DNA from: a virus
Length of the DNA stretch: 45,768 bases
IMG/VR virus record: IMGVR_UViG_3300029914_000050
Span: 1-45,768 of that record
Direction: 5' to 3' (one strand)
Shown: in pieces, positions 1 through 6,146 of the stretch
Layout: each line of letters begins with the position of its first letter
How positions within the stretch are numbered: position 1 is the stretch's first letter
Translations under genes and position numbers: made by a program
Notes under the pieces: model-generated
The model's database searches: none
The model's input: the letters and a program-made list of their open reading frames with translations, nothing else
Told to the model about the DNA's origin: nothing

Positions 1-273
1 GACAAGCCGGCCGCGAAGAAGCCGGCCAAGGCCGCCCCCGCCGAGGAGGAAGAGGACGACGGCGGGTTCGGCGAGCCGTCCGGCTCGGGCGACGACAAGA
101 CGCTCGACGACGTGAAGGTGGCGCTCCAGCGCTACGCCGCGCAGGAGGGCAAGCCCGCCGCGGTCGAGCTGCTGAAGACCTACAGCACGAACAACATGAA
201 CAAGCTGAAGCCCGAGCAGTTCGGCGAGATCGTCGCCGAGATCGAGGGTCTGCTCGAGGAGCAAGCGGCTTAA
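1..273 (+). CDS. C-terminal part of a phage protein with an acidic linker (partial)
   Basis: The first 273 bases are open from the left edge in frame 1 and encode 90 residues before TAA. A Lys/Ala/Pro-rich stretch and an acidic EEEEDDGGF segment lead into a helical end (VELLKTYSTNNMNKLKPEQF). This resembles the small helical module that ends some phage recombination or ssDNA-annealing proteins (LLKKFG...LKPEDY type). That is a recollection of the family, and the N-terminal domain is outside the window. An intrinsic terminator follows at 329-377, so this is probably the last gene of its operon. Confidence 0.75.
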   Translation, partial: DKPAAKKPAKAAPAEEEEDDGGFGEPSGSGDDKTLDDVKVALQRYAAQEGKPAAVELLKTYSTNNMNKLKPEQFGEIVAEIEGLLEEQAA

Positions 274-328
274 GGGAATCACCTGATGGGTCGCGCCGCT
301 GTAAGCGGTGATCGGCAGGGTGATACGT

Positions 329-377
329 CCGGGGTCCGAACGCGTCCGCACCGATGCGTTCGGATTCCGGTGTTTTT
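329..377 (+). terminator. Rho-independent terminator
   Basis: A 15-bp stem (329-343 with 356-370, including two G.U pairs) encloses a 12-nt loop and is followed at once by TGTTTTT. It lies 56 nt after the stop of the first gene and before the run of small early genes. Confidence 0.8.
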
Positions 378-397
378 CGGACATATGGAGACTGACC

Positions 398-430
398 ATG
401 AAGATGAAGAGGGATAAGGCGTCGCAGTGA
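398..430 (+). CDS. Possible 10-aa leader peptide
   Basis: An ATG follows the leader GGAGACTGACC that recurs before other genes in this phage. The frame encodes MKMKRDKASQ and then stops, overlapping the GTG of the next gene (GTGA). It may serve only to couple translation into the downstream gene. It is supported by the ribosome-binding context alone. Confidence 0.35.
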   Translation: MKMKRDKASQ

Positions 431-606
431 AACGGGTCTTCGAGTTCACGCAACGGGAGGTGGCCGACGCCCTCTGCAAGAAGGTGGCTTCAGAATTGGG
501 TGGCAGCGGACGGGCATATACTGCTGATGTTTCGTTCTACTACGGGGAAGACGAAAAACAGACCGTGTTGAAATCCGTCCGTATAACATTGGAGGAGAAG
601 GGATGA
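427..606 (+). CDS. Small hypothetical protein, GTG start
   Basis: This 59-residue frame starts at a GTG overlapping the 10-codon leader and ends in an ATGA overlap with the next gene, so it looks translationally coupled on both sides. It contains a short helix (REVADALCKKVASELG) and a beta-rich second half (ADVSFYYGEDEKQTV, KSVRITLEEKG). I do not recognise a family. Overlaps at both ends and continuous reading support it as real. Confidence 0.65.
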   Translation: MKRVFEFTQREVADALCKKVASELGGSGRAYTADVSFYYGEDEKQTVLKSVRITLEEKG

Positions 607-842
607 GCCCAGGATTCGAACAGTGCGTGTTCAACTTCTTCGCCTGGTTCATGGGCGTGAGCACCGTGCTGCTGGTGTACGAGGTGGGGAAGAATCTAAT
701 CGACGCCGTATCCGAGGCGAGGGAGGCGCGCGACCGCGCGGCCAACTCCGCGTGGGAGGAGACCGTCCTCCGCAACAAGGAGAACTGGGACAGGAGACAC
801 GGCAACAACTTAGACTGGGAGAAGAGAGATGGGGACGAGTAA
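603..842 (+). CDS. Small membrane protein, hypothetical
   Basis: The 79-residue product has a hydrophobic segment near residues 9-26 (VFNFFAWFMGVSTVLLVY) followed by a long charged helix rich in Arg and Glu. That fits a single-pass inner-membrane peptide with a cytoplasmic coiled-coil tail. GGAGAAGGG precedes the ATG, which overlaps the previous stop. It is one of several small membrane genes in this operon. No known function. Confidence 0.7.
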   Translation: MSPGFEQCVFNFFAWFMGVSTVLLVYEVGKNLIDAVSEAREARDRAANSAWEETVLRNKENWDRRHGNNLDWEKRDGDE

Positions 843-1125
843 CAACGCCAGGGCGGCGCTGAGGCGCGACAGGCAGGCCAACAGGCGGTTCGAGCTGGAC
901 GCTATGGACGGCGTGGACGGCAGGCCGTCGTGTAAATTGAGCGCGGAGGAGAAGAGGCAGTACGTGACCTTCGGCGTGACGCCGAGGGCGGTCACCGGCG
1001 CCTCCGCCCAGCAGGTGGGCGGGGAGTTCAAGATCTCGCACAGGTTCATCCAGCGCGTCTGGGCCAAAATCCGGGCGCGCAAGGCGAACAAGGCCGCGGG
1101 CAGGGCGCGGAGGGCCGGCAGGTGA
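829..1125 (+). CDS. Small basic protein with possible helix-turn-helix
   Basis: The 98-residue product is strongly basic at both ends. Its middle (ASAQQVGGEFKISHRFIQRVW) reads like a helix-turn-helix segment preceded by RQYVTFGVTPRAVTG, which would suit a small DNA-binding protein. The ATG overlaps the previous gene by 14 nt and is preceded by GGGAGAAGAG. The fold is inferred from the pattern only, and I do not recognise the family. Confidence 0.65.
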   Translation: MGTSNNARAALRRDRQANRRFELDAMDGVDGRPSCKLSAEEKRQYVTFGVTPRAVTGASAQQVGGEFKISHRFIQRVWAKIRARKANKAAGRARRAGR

Positions 1126-1370
1126 GCGGGAGGCGGAAGAGGATCGAGGTCCCCGAGGTCGAGCGGCTGCTGAGCGGCGGCTTCGCCTTCGTGAGGCTCA
1201 GCCTGAAGGGCGCGATGACGCTGGCGTGGCAGGAGGCGCAGTGCGCCGCGTACGAGAAGAGGCGGCCCAGGCCGCTGCCGCCGCTGGTGCTGGAGGGGCC
1301 GGTGCCCGCGGGCGACTTCATCCACCTCTTCTCCGCGTTCGAGACCGTGCGCGTGGAGGCCGCGTCGTGA
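1122..1370 (+). CDS. Small hypothetical protein, GTG start
   Basis: This 82-residue frame begins at a GTG that overlaps the previous TGA. It has a short helix (EVERLLSGGFAFVRLSLKGAMTL) and a C-terminal part with PLVLEGPVPAGDF. No motif is recognised. Its support is the chain of GTGA overlaps on both sides and the strong third-position GC typical of this phage's coding frames. Confidence 0.65.
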   Translation: MSGRRKRIEVPEVERLLSGGFAFVRLSLKGAMTLAWQEAQCAAYEKRRPRPLPPLVLEGPVPAGDFIHLFSAFETVRVEAAS

Positions 1371-1591
1371 GGAGGTTGACGTGGAATGAGAGGTACCTGC
1401 TACGACAGGTCCCCGCGACGGTGGCCATCGTCGTATCGCTGTACCTCCTGATATGGTACCAAATCCGTCACGACGAGGACACCCCGCCCGACCCGTCTGT
1501 GCAGCAGAGGGTGCAGGACTGCGACGACAGGGGCGGCGTGTACATCCACTCTGTCGAGGGGTTCACGTGCGTCAGGCTGGAGAGACTATGA
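1367..1591 (+). CDS. Single-pass membrane peptide
   Basis: The product has 74 residues. A transmembrane segment sits near residues 15-33 (PATVAIVVSLYLLIWYQI) and is followed by a soluble domain with two cysteines (QDCDDRGGVYIHS, FTCVRL). The CDDRGG...G..C pattern is common in short phage membrane or periplasmic peptides and could form a disulfide if exported. The GTG start overlaps the preceding stop, and the stop overlaps the next ATG. Confidence 0.65.
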   Translation: MRRLTWNERYLLRQVPATVAIVVSLYLLIWYQIRHDEDTPPDPSVQQRVQDCDDRGGVYIHSVEGFTCVRLERL

Positions 1592-1740
1592 CATCGAACT
1601 GGATGTATATACTGGGGTTTGTCATGGCGATGACCGGCGGGGAGGTGTTCGACCGCGCAGGCGTGAAGCGCGACTGGCGTGCAATGTTCGGATTCGCGTT
1701 GGTCTACTACGGCGGAGTGCTGGTGGGTGCAGCGCAGTGA
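1588..1740 (+). CDS. 50-aa membrane protein
   Basis: Two short hydrophobic stretches (NWMYILGFVMAMTGGEVF and MFGFALVYYGGVLVGAA) are joined by a basic turn (DRAGVKRDWR), which suggests a two-pass membrane hairpin. The ATG overlaps the previous stop (ATGA) and the stop overlaps the next GTG. Small two-helix proteins can be holin-like, but nothing here shows that and the lysis genes lie elsewhere. Function unknown. Confidence 0.6.
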   Translation: MTSNWMYILGFVMAMTGGEVFDRAGVKRDWRAMFGFALVYYGGVLVGAAQ

Positions 1741-1964
1741 AGAGGGGCGTGCTGTCGATCGACGACCTGTTCATGTCACCGACGCCCGCGGCGGACTACT
1801 TCCGCTGCGGCTGCTGCGGCAGGTCCGCCTCCGCGGTGCTGGTCGAGCGGGACGTGACCAGGAATGTGACGTGGGCCCAGGTGTTCTGCCACGGCACGGA
1901 CGAGAGGATAGAGCTGCACGATGGGGACGAGTTGCCGATAAGAGTTTTTGTAGCAGACCATTGA
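1737..1964 (+). CDS. Small cysteine-rich (zinc-ribbon-like) protein
   Basis: The 75-residue product carries CGCCG (residues 24-28) and a further Cys later in the chain (VFCHG), which would suit a small metal site. It has a GTG start overlapping the previous TGA. It belongs to the string of tiny CxxC proteins typical of phage early regions. No specific family is recognised. Confidence 0.6.
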   Translation: MKRGVLSIDDLFMSPTPAADYFRCGCCGRSASAVLVERDVTRNVTWAQVFCHGTDERIELHDGDELPIRVFVADH

Positions 1965-1978
1965 AAAAAGGATAGACC

Positions 1979-2317
1979 ATGACCGCGTACCTCATAAGAT
2001 ACCAAGTAGACTACGGCAAGTTCGGCCCCGAAGAGCGGACCCCCAACCAGGGGCTCACGCACAAGCTCGTCGTGCTGTCCGGCGTGACGGACCCCGAGGA
2101 CGGTGACAGGTACAGCCAGTTCTCGCACAGCTACGACGGCGACACAATGAAGCCGATGCAGCCCCTCGACCTGATGCGCGCGTGGGTGTTGATGGCCGCC
2201 GACCTCGCGGAGCACCCGGAGATGCCCGAGGCCGAGAGGATGTTCTGCAGGGCGGTGTTCGACAGCTACTGCCAGGCGGTCATGGGCGGTGGGCCCAAGC
2301 CGTCGAAGGTGAACTGA
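1979..2317 (+). CDS. Hypothetical protein, 112 aa
   Basis: The product begins MTAYLIRYQVDYGKFG and mixes beta-like segments with a C-terminal helical half (LMRAWVLMAADLAEHP, AERMFCRAVFDSYCQAVM). The first half looks like a small alpha/beta domain; the family is not recognised. The 14-nt gap upstream contains AAAAAAGGATAG as the ribosome-binding site. Confidence 0.65.
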   Translation: MTAYLIRYQVDYGKFGPEERTPNQGLTHKLVVLSGVTDPEDGDRYSQFSHSYDGDTMKPMQPLDLMRAWVLMAADLAEHPEMPEAERMFCRAVFDSYCQAVMGGGPKPSKVN

Positions 2318-2318
2318 C

Positions 2319-2483
2319 GTGGCGTGGTGCGGACAACACTGCGACCTGGTGGCGCAGGTCATCGGGACGCTCATCGGCTCCGGCATCGGCTCCGGCATCG
2401 GGTGCGCACTAGCTGCGTGGTTCCTGGCCAGGGACATAGACAGGATGTTCGACAAGGACAAGGACAAGGACAAGGAGGAGTGA
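2319..2483 (+). CDS. Small glycine-zipper membrane peptide
   Basis: A GTG one base after the previous stop opens a 54-residue frame. It holds a transmembrane segment with regularly spaced glycines (TLIGSGIGSGIGCALAAWF) and a charged tail made of DK repeats. The glycine spacing is that of a helix-packing zipper, so the peptide may oligomerise in the membrane. A 12-base direct repeat encodes the GSGI units. Function unknown. Confidence 0.6.
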   Translation: MAWCGQHCDLVAQVIGTLIGSGIGSGIGCALAAWFLARDIDRMFDKDKDKDKEE

Positions 2484-2484
2484 C

Positions 2485-2619
2485 ATGTGGGACGTAGTAT
2501 TCTACGCCGTGTGCGCGGTCACAGGCGCGGTCACAGGCGCGGTCACAGGCGCGGTCACAGGCGTGGTCGCAGGCGTCTGGGCGACGTGGTACGTGACGAT
2601 GAAGCAACTGGAGAAGTGA
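2485..2619 (+). CDS. 44-aa membrane peptide built from a tandem repeat
   Basis: The frame starts with ATG directly after the previous stop (GAGGAGTGACATG). Most of the product is a hydrophobic helix made of AVTG units, four identical plus one diverged, followed by WATWYVTMKQLEK. A single membrane-spanning helix with evenly spaced Gly and small residues is likely. It neighbours another glycine-zipper peptide, so the two may associate; this is inference. Confidence 0.55.
   Translation: MWDVVFYAVCAVTGAVTGAVTGAVTGVVAGVWATWYVTMKQLEK
2515..2574 (+). repeat. 12-bp tandem repeat inside a membrane peptide gene
   Basis: GCGGTCACAGGC occurs four times in a row (2515-2562), followed by one diverged copy, GTGGTCGCAGGC. 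The unit length is a multiple of three, so copy-number change would lengthen or shorten the encoded helix without changing frame. Confidence 0.95.
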
Positions 2620-2620
2620 C

Positions 2621-2791
2621 ATGGGAATACGCGAGGCGATAGAGATACTGGAGAAGTTCAAGTACCACCAGATGATGTCCATGACCGAGGCCAACGCCAG
2701 GCTCTGGTGGCTGGCGAAGTCGACGTTGCGCGACGCGGTGGGGCAGGGCCAGATCCACAGGCGTCAGGTGCCGGAGGGCGTCGAGGTATGA
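2621..2791 (+). CDS. Small helical hypothetical protein
   Basis: The 56-residue product (MGIREAIEILEKFKYHQMM...) is predicted to be mostly helical and amphipathic, with a Trp-rich centre (ARLWWLAKSTLRDA). Its ATG lies one base after the previous stop, and its stop overlaps the next ATG. No family is recognised. Confidence 0.6.
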   Translation: MGIREAIEILEKFKYHQMMSMTEANARLWWLAKSTLRDAVGQGQIHRRQVPEGVEV

Positions 2792-2970
2792 TATTCACCG
2801 GGCGCGACGTGACGGCGGGCGGTCACTGGGACATACTGGGGTGCGAGCACTGCGGGCACGAGCAGCAGTACGAGAAGAACACCGTCGACATCCCGAGGGT
2901 GAAGTGCGACAGGTGCGGCAGGACGCAGGACGAGAGACGACGCACCCGGTCGGATGCGCCGCAATGCTGA
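2788..2970 (+). CDS. Zinc-ribbon protein
   Basis: The 60-residue product carries two CxxC knuckles, CEHCG (residues 23-26) and CDRCG (residues 46-49), separated by 19 residues with IPRVK before the second. This is the layout of a small zinc ribbon. Such proteins bind one zinc and often contact nucleic acids or RNA polymerase. The ATG overlaps the previous stop. The role here is unknown. Confidence 0.7.
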   Translation: MIFTGRDVTAGGHWDILGCEHCGHEQQYEKNTVDIPRVKCDRCGRTQDERRRTRSDAPQC

Positions 2971-2984
2971 AGAGGGGGTTTATC

Positions 2985-3164
2985 ATGGGCCTACTTGATG
3001 AGATGATGAGGCTGAGGCGCGTCGCCGAGGACATCGCCACGCTGCTGTCCAGGCGCCGGGCGAAGGAGGAACCCATGTTCCCGAACAAGGCCGAGGGGCT
3101 GGGCGACATAGACAAGTGGTTCAAACCGAAGACAGAGGAGGGACGAGATGAAGGCGATTCATAA
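2985..3164 (+). CDS. Small hypothetical protein
   Basis: The ATG at 2985 was chosen because AGAGGGGG lies seven bases upstream. An alternative ATG at 2964 overlaps the previous stop and would add seven residues. The 59-residue product has an amphipathic helix (LLDEMMRLRRVAEDIATLLSRR) and then a polar tail. It overlaps the following gene by 17 nt. Function not recognised. Confidence 0.6.
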   Translation: MGLLDEMMRLRRVAEDIATLLSRRRAKEEPMFPNKAEGLGDIDKWFKPKTEEGRDEGDS

Positions 3165-3408
3165 GTATAACGTAGGAAAGGGCGGCGGGACGGTGACGAT
3201 GCCGCACGGCGCGGAGGTCCTCAGCGCACAGGTCCAGCACGGACTGCTGTGCGTGTGGGCGGTCGTCGACCTAGAGGTGGAGCTCACCGAGGAGCGCGTC
3301 GTCAGGGTCTACACGACGGGCGAGCACGGCGAGTTCCCGGGCGAGTACGCCGGCACCGTGCAGTTCAACGAGGGCACGCTGGTGCTCCACGTGTTCGTCG
3401 AGATCTGA
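3148..3408 (+). CDS. DUF7352-like protein
   Basis: The 86-residue protein begins MKAIHKYNVGKGGG and continues with VTMPHGAEVLSAQVQHGLLCVWAVVD, ending LVLHVFVEI. This closely follows the small beta-rich family often found in phages and annotated DUF7352 (MK.I.KYP..., MP.GA..L..Q.Q.G..C.WA.VD, ...FHVF). The biochemical role of that family is not known to me. A clear AGAGGAGGGACG ribosome site precedes the ATG. Confidence 0.75.
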   Translation: MKAIHKYNVGKGGGTVTMPHGAEVLSAQVQHGLLCVWAVVDLEVELTEERVVRVYTTGEHGEFPGEYAGTVQFNEGTLVLHVFVEI

Positions 3409-3409
3409 C

Positions 3410-3901
3410 ATGGACCAGGAACACGACATGAGGGCGCTGCAGGACAGGGTGAGGCGGCTCGAGGAGAGGCTCGACCGCATCGAACCGCACGTGGACAGGA
3501 CCATCCCCATGGGGCCAGGCCCCTTCAACTACAAGACGTCCCCCATCCCACACATCAAGCCCATGGACCAGATGTACAAGCCCGAGGACGGGCCCCAATC
3601 GATGCCAGACGTGGACGAGAAACCCAAGCCCAAGTTCTTCAGCCGCGACATCCTTGGAGGGTCGAAGCCGGTGCCGACCGTCGACAGAAGCAAGGTCACT
3701 CTGACCGACGGATCGCCCGTCACCCCGGGACACCGGGAGATCAAGGAGAACGGGCAGCAGCGCGGCTACGTCGTCCTGTCGGCCGAGGAGCGCGCCAAGG
3801 GTCTCGTCCGACCGGTGAGGCAGTCCTACGTGCATGTCGGACACAGGCCAACCATGAGCGGTGGCGAGGTAGTGTCCCCGGTGACGGCGGGTGTGGCATG
3901 A
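3410..3901 (+). CDS. Hypothetical protein with N-terminal coiled coil
   Basis: The 163-residue product starts with a heptad-like helix (ALQDRVRRLEERLDRIEPHV). A long proline-rich, low-complexity stretch follows (PMGPGPFNYKTSPIPHIKP), with no recognisable globular domain. A coiled-coil oligomerisation segment with a disordered tail is the simplest reading. The ATG follows the previous stop by one base, and the stop overlaps the next ATG. Confidence 0.6.
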   Translation: MDQEHDMRALQDRVRRLEERLDRIEPHVDRTIPMGPGPFNYKTSPIPHIKPMDQMYKPEDGPQSMPDVDEKPKPKFFSRDILGGSKPVPTVDRSKVTLTDGSPVTPGHREIKENGQQRGYVVLSAEERAKGLVRPVRQSYVHVGHRPTMSGGEVVSPVTAGVA

Positions 3902-4044
3902 AGACGACAATGGGGTTCGGGCTCGCGGAGACCTACGCGCGCGACCCCAAGTTCTATGGCCTCACATTCTGCACCGGGTGCAGCGGGCACTTCCCAGTCG
4001 ATCAGTTCTTCTGGGACGGCACCGCCGAGAGGGTGGGCTCATGA
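3898..4044 (+). CDS. Conserved small phage protein (ETYARDPKFYG...CTGC type)
   Basis: The 48-residue product contains GLAETYARDPKFYGLTFC, CTGCSGHFPVDQF and a WDGTAERVGS ending. I recognise this as a recurrent short phage peptide with one CxxC pair; it also appears as a C-terminal extension of larger phage proteins. A small metal site is possible, but the function is unknown. It starts in an ATGA overlap and ends in one. Confidence 0.7.
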   Translation: MKTTMGFGLAETYARDPKFYGLTFCTGCSGHFPVDQFFWDGTAERVGS

Positions 4045-4289
4045 AGTACGCCGACCTAGGAGACCTGCCGGAGGACACGCGCATCACCATGATCGGCAAG
4101 GCGCTGATGCATGCAGAGGGCGTGGACGGTCATCCACCGCAGGTGGCGTTCGTCGTCGAGGACGTCGAGAAGGCGACCAGGTACGTCAACAAGCTCACGG
4201 AGCAGTTCCCGGGCATCGACATGAAGGACCTGCTACCGGGCCCGGTCCCGGACACGGTGTCGGTCATCATGTGGAGGAAGCCGTCGTGA
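4041..4289 (+). CDS. Hypothetical protein, 82 aa
   Basis: The product has an alpha/beta pattern: RITMIGKALMHAEG, VAFVVEDVEKATRYVNKLTEQFPG, then VSVIMWRKP at the end. The central strand-helix unit resembles a small ferredoxin-like fold, but no named family is recognised. ATGA overlap upstream, GTGA overlap downstream. Confidence 0.65.
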   Translation: MKYADLGDLPEDTRITMIGKALMHAEGVDGHPPQVAFVVEDVEKATRYVNKLTEQFPGIDMKDLLPGPVPDTVSVIMWRKPS

Positions 4290-4399
4290 GGTGGCTGCTC
4301 GTGGTGCTGACACTGTCCGGCTGCGCGGGCGGGGACCTGACCAGGTGCCTCAGCGCCGACACGAACGACGAGTACGGCTGTGCGGTGATGAGGCTGTGA
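4286..4399 (+). CDS. Small lipoprotein
   Basis: A GTG start in the previous stop opens a 37-residue frame: MRWLLVVLTLSGCAGG and a short polar tail with two more cysteines. LSGC is a typical lipobox, so the mature peptide would be lipid-anchored at a Cys near residue 13. It resembles Rz1-type lipopeptides in size, but it is far from the lysis genes. An immunity or superinfection role is equally possible. Confidence 0.6.
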   Translation: MRWLLVVLTLSGCAGGDLTRCLSADTNDEYGCAVMRL

Positions 4400-4557
4400 G
4401 CGTCGAGGAGATGGCGGAGGGCGCGGACGCGTCGTGCAGGCCGAGGGACGTGGCGTTCCTGTTCGGCGCGATGGTCGCGGTGTCTGTCGTGCTCATGGGT
4501 ACGTCGGCGCTGTTGGCGCAGATGAGGTACAGACGGGAACACCCGAGGGGAAGATGA
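4396..4557 (+). CDS. Small single-pass membrane protein
   Basis: The 53-residue product has a soluble acidic N-terminus, a transmembrane segment (VAFLFGAMVAVSVVLMGTSALLA) and a basic cytoplasmic end (MRYRREHPRGR). It is coupled by GTGA and ATGA overlaps to the lipoprotein before it and the LigA-related gene after it. Function unknown. Confidence 0.6.
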   Translation: MSVEEMAEGADASCRPRDVAFLFGAMVAVSVVLMGTSALLAQMRYRREHPRGR

Positions 4558-4874
4558 GGGAGTTCTCGACGCACGGGTTCAAGATCAGAGTGTGCCGTTG
4601 TGGCGCGGGACTCGGCCGCTGCCTCGCGCGCTACCTCATGGCGTCCTACGCCTACTACATCCTCGACGAGACGATCATGCCCGACCACGAGTACGACGCC
4701 CTCGCCAGGACGCTGCTCGAGGGGTGGGACAGGTTCGAGCACATGCACAAGCACCTGGTGAGGGAGGATGACCTCCGCGCCGGCACGCTCTACAGGTTGA
4801 CCGCAAAGGACTACCCCGGCATGGTGAAGGGAGCAGTGACGCACAAGCTGTATGAGATGGGGAGGAACAGATGA
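4554..4874 (+). CDS. DNA ligase LigA-related protein
   Basis: The 106-residue protein contains LMASYAYYILDETIMPDHEYDALARTLLEGWDRFEH. This matches the N-terminal Ia region of NAD-dependent ligases (Y.YYVLD.P.I.D.EYD.L), where the module helps bind the NMN part of NAD+. The family of short phage proteins with only this segment is annotated LigA-related. There is no adenylation domain or KxDG lysine here, so it cannot be a ligase alone. The start ATG overlaps the previous stop. Confidence 0.75.
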   Translation: MREFSTHGFKIRVCRCGAGLGRCLARYLMASYAYYILDETIMPDHEYDALARTLLEGWDRFEHMHKHLVREDDLRAGTLYRLTAKDYPGMVKGAVTHKLYEMGRNR

Positions 4875-5821
4875 AGTACAGAGACGAGGACTATTACAGG
4901 AAGGACGGGTTGCTGAAACCGCAGACTACAATGAGCAGCGATGTAGTGTTGTGTACGACGATGACGAAGTATAAGACGCTCCGCGGGTGGGACGGCACAG
5001 AGGTTACCGTTTACGAGGACGGGCCACGGGATGAGATGACATTTACAGCACCTATCTGCAGTTTCCGCTGCCCGGTGACGAGGATGGGGTATCTCTTCAA
5101 CTTGAAGGAGGAAGAGACATACCTCAGGGCCTGCGACCTCAGGACAGAATGGGAAAAGGTTGCGATACGCGAGTGGGCATGCGAGCGGTCCGAGAAGAAC
5201 TACCAGTACATGTACGGCCGAAGCGAAGGTAGATGGGACGACTATCGCGGAGTGTGGGTTGGCGTCGACCGCGCATTCGGGTATGGTGAAGATCATCCCA
5301 ACTGTCGGTGCGTGACAACGCCCGTGGATTGGGACGAAGAACTACAACAGCAACAGAGGAGACAAGGCATGAATCTGACCACAGCGATATTCATCATCAA
5401 CCCCAACGTACGGGCCATCCGCGTGAGCTACGAGCCCGGCCGAGAGGGCGACCAGTACGTGTTCAAGTCGTTCGACCAGTCCATCAAGGTGGACGACATG
5501 GTCGTCATTCCGACCGACAGCCGCTACAAGCAGACGGTCGGCAAGGTCGTCGAGGTGGATCTCGACATCGACATCGACTCGTCCATCCAGTTCAAGTGGA
5601 TCATCGACAAGGTGGACCTCGCCGCGCACCAGAACGTCCTCGACCTCGAGGCGGACGCGGTCAAGAAGATCAAGTCGGCCGAGATGCTGTCGAAGCGCAA
5701 GGAGCTGTCCGAGAAGCTGAAGGCGGACAACCCCGGCCTGCTCGACAACCTAGCGATCGCGGACGCCTCGTTCGGCGCCCCGGCGACACCGGCACTGCCA
5801 GACGCGAAGACAGCGTCCTAG
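4871..5821 (+). CDS. Hypothetical fused reading frame, 316 aa
   Basis: One uninterrupted frame joins two apparent modules. Residues 1-166 are unfamiliar, rich in Tyr and Trp, and contain DHPNCRCVTTP, a motif like the HPNCRC end of Mu gpF/SPP1 gp7-type head proteins. Residues 167-316 match a conserved phage protein that normally stands alone. A glutamine-rich bridge (EELQQQQRRQG) joins them, and a strong ribosome site lies just before the internal ATG at 5369. It is either a true fusion or two genes whose boundary lost its stop codon. Confidence 0.6.
   Translation: MKYRDEDYYRKDGLLKPQTTMSSDVVLCTTMTKYKTLRGWDGTEVTVYEDGPRDEMTFTAPICSFRCPVTRMGYLFNLKEEETYLRACDLRTEWEKVAIREWACERSEKNYQYMYGRSEGRWDDYRGVWVGVDRAFGYGEDHPNCRCVTTPVDWDEELQQQQRRQGMNLTTAIFIINPNVRAIRVSYEPGREGDQYVFKSFDQSIKVDDMVVIPTDSRYKQTVGKVVEVDLDIDIDSSIQFKWIIDKVDLAAHQNVLDLEADAVKKIKSAEMLSKRKELSEKLKADNPGLLDNLAIADASFGAPATPALPDAKTAS
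5369..5821 (+). CDS. Conserved phage protein, internal start (150 aa)
   Basis: AGAGGAGAC precedes this ATG by six bases. From it the product reads MNLTTAIFIINPNVRAIRVSY and continues with VKVDDMVVIPT, KVVEVDLDIDIDSSIQFKW and EADAVKKIKSAEMLSKR. I recognise this as a widespread small phage protein (FIINPN.RA.RV.Y...DY.VVPT...V..VD...D...) of unknown function. It probably is made from its own start even if the longer in-frame product is also made. Confidence 0.65.
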   Translation: MNLTTAIFIINPNVRAIRVSYEPGREGDQYVFKSFDQSIKVDDMVVIPTDSRYKQTVGKVVEVDLDIDIDSSIQFKWIIDKVDLAAHQNVLDLEADAVKKIKSAEMLSKRKELSEKLKADNPGLLDNLAIADASFGAPATPALPDAKTAS

Positions 5822-5835
5822 GCACAAGGTACCCT

Positions 5836-5903
5836 GGCGCGCAGCACCACACCCTGGTCCTATGGTGCGGCGCGCCTCGGCATCTCCATGCGGAGATGCC
5901 GAG
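5836..5903 (+). other. Structured intergenic RNA: two stacked hairpins
   Basis: Two inverted repeats lie in the 160-nt gap after the previous gene. The first pairs 5836-5848 with 5864-5876 (13 bp, one mismatch, 15-nt loop). The second is a perfect 12-bp stem, 5876-5887 with 5892-5903, with loop ATGC. They abut and share base 5876. No U-tract follows, so an ordinary intrinsic terminator is unlikely; a processed or regulatory leader for the downstream genes is possible. Confidence 0.7.
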
Positions 5904-5981
5904 AGAGCGGGGGAGAGCCAGACGGGGGTCCGCCAGGGACGGTAGGGTATGGCGGATCCCTGAACGGCTGAGGGAACAATC

Positions 5982-6146
5982 ATGGCGAGTTGTCACAGGT
6001 GCGGCGCGCGACTCAAGAGGCGCGAAGACGGCAGACGCAAGTGCCGCGGCTGCGGGTTCGCACCCGGCGCGAAGGGCCTAGACAGAAGCGGACACAGGAG
6101 GGACTATGTGGAAGAGGTTGAAGAAGTGGTGGAGCGCGGGGCATGA
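5982..6146 (+). CDS. Small zinc-ribbon protein
   Basis: The 54-residue product starts MASCHRCGARLKRREDGR and continues KCRGCGFAP, giving two CxxC pairs 14 residues apart, a compact basic zinc ribbon. GAGGGAACAATC precedes the ATG. The C-terminal third overlaps the next gene by 41 nt in another frame, and this acidic part (VEEVEEVVERGA) may be partly dictated by that overlap. Confidence 0.55.
   Translation: MASCHRCGARLKRREDGRRKCRGCGFAPGAKGLDRSGHRRDYVEEVEEVVERGA

Noticed and set aside
605-625. GGATTCGAAC read on the - strand as a tRNA T-loop (GTTCGAATCC)
   Set aside because: It lies inside the start of a coding gene, and the flanking bases cannot form the T-stem or an acceptor stem.
4286-4557. 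Rz/Rz1 spanin pair
   Set aside because: A lipopeptide next to a one-helix membrane protein resembles the pair, but they are early + strand genes far from the endolysin and holin and lack a periplasmic coiled coil.
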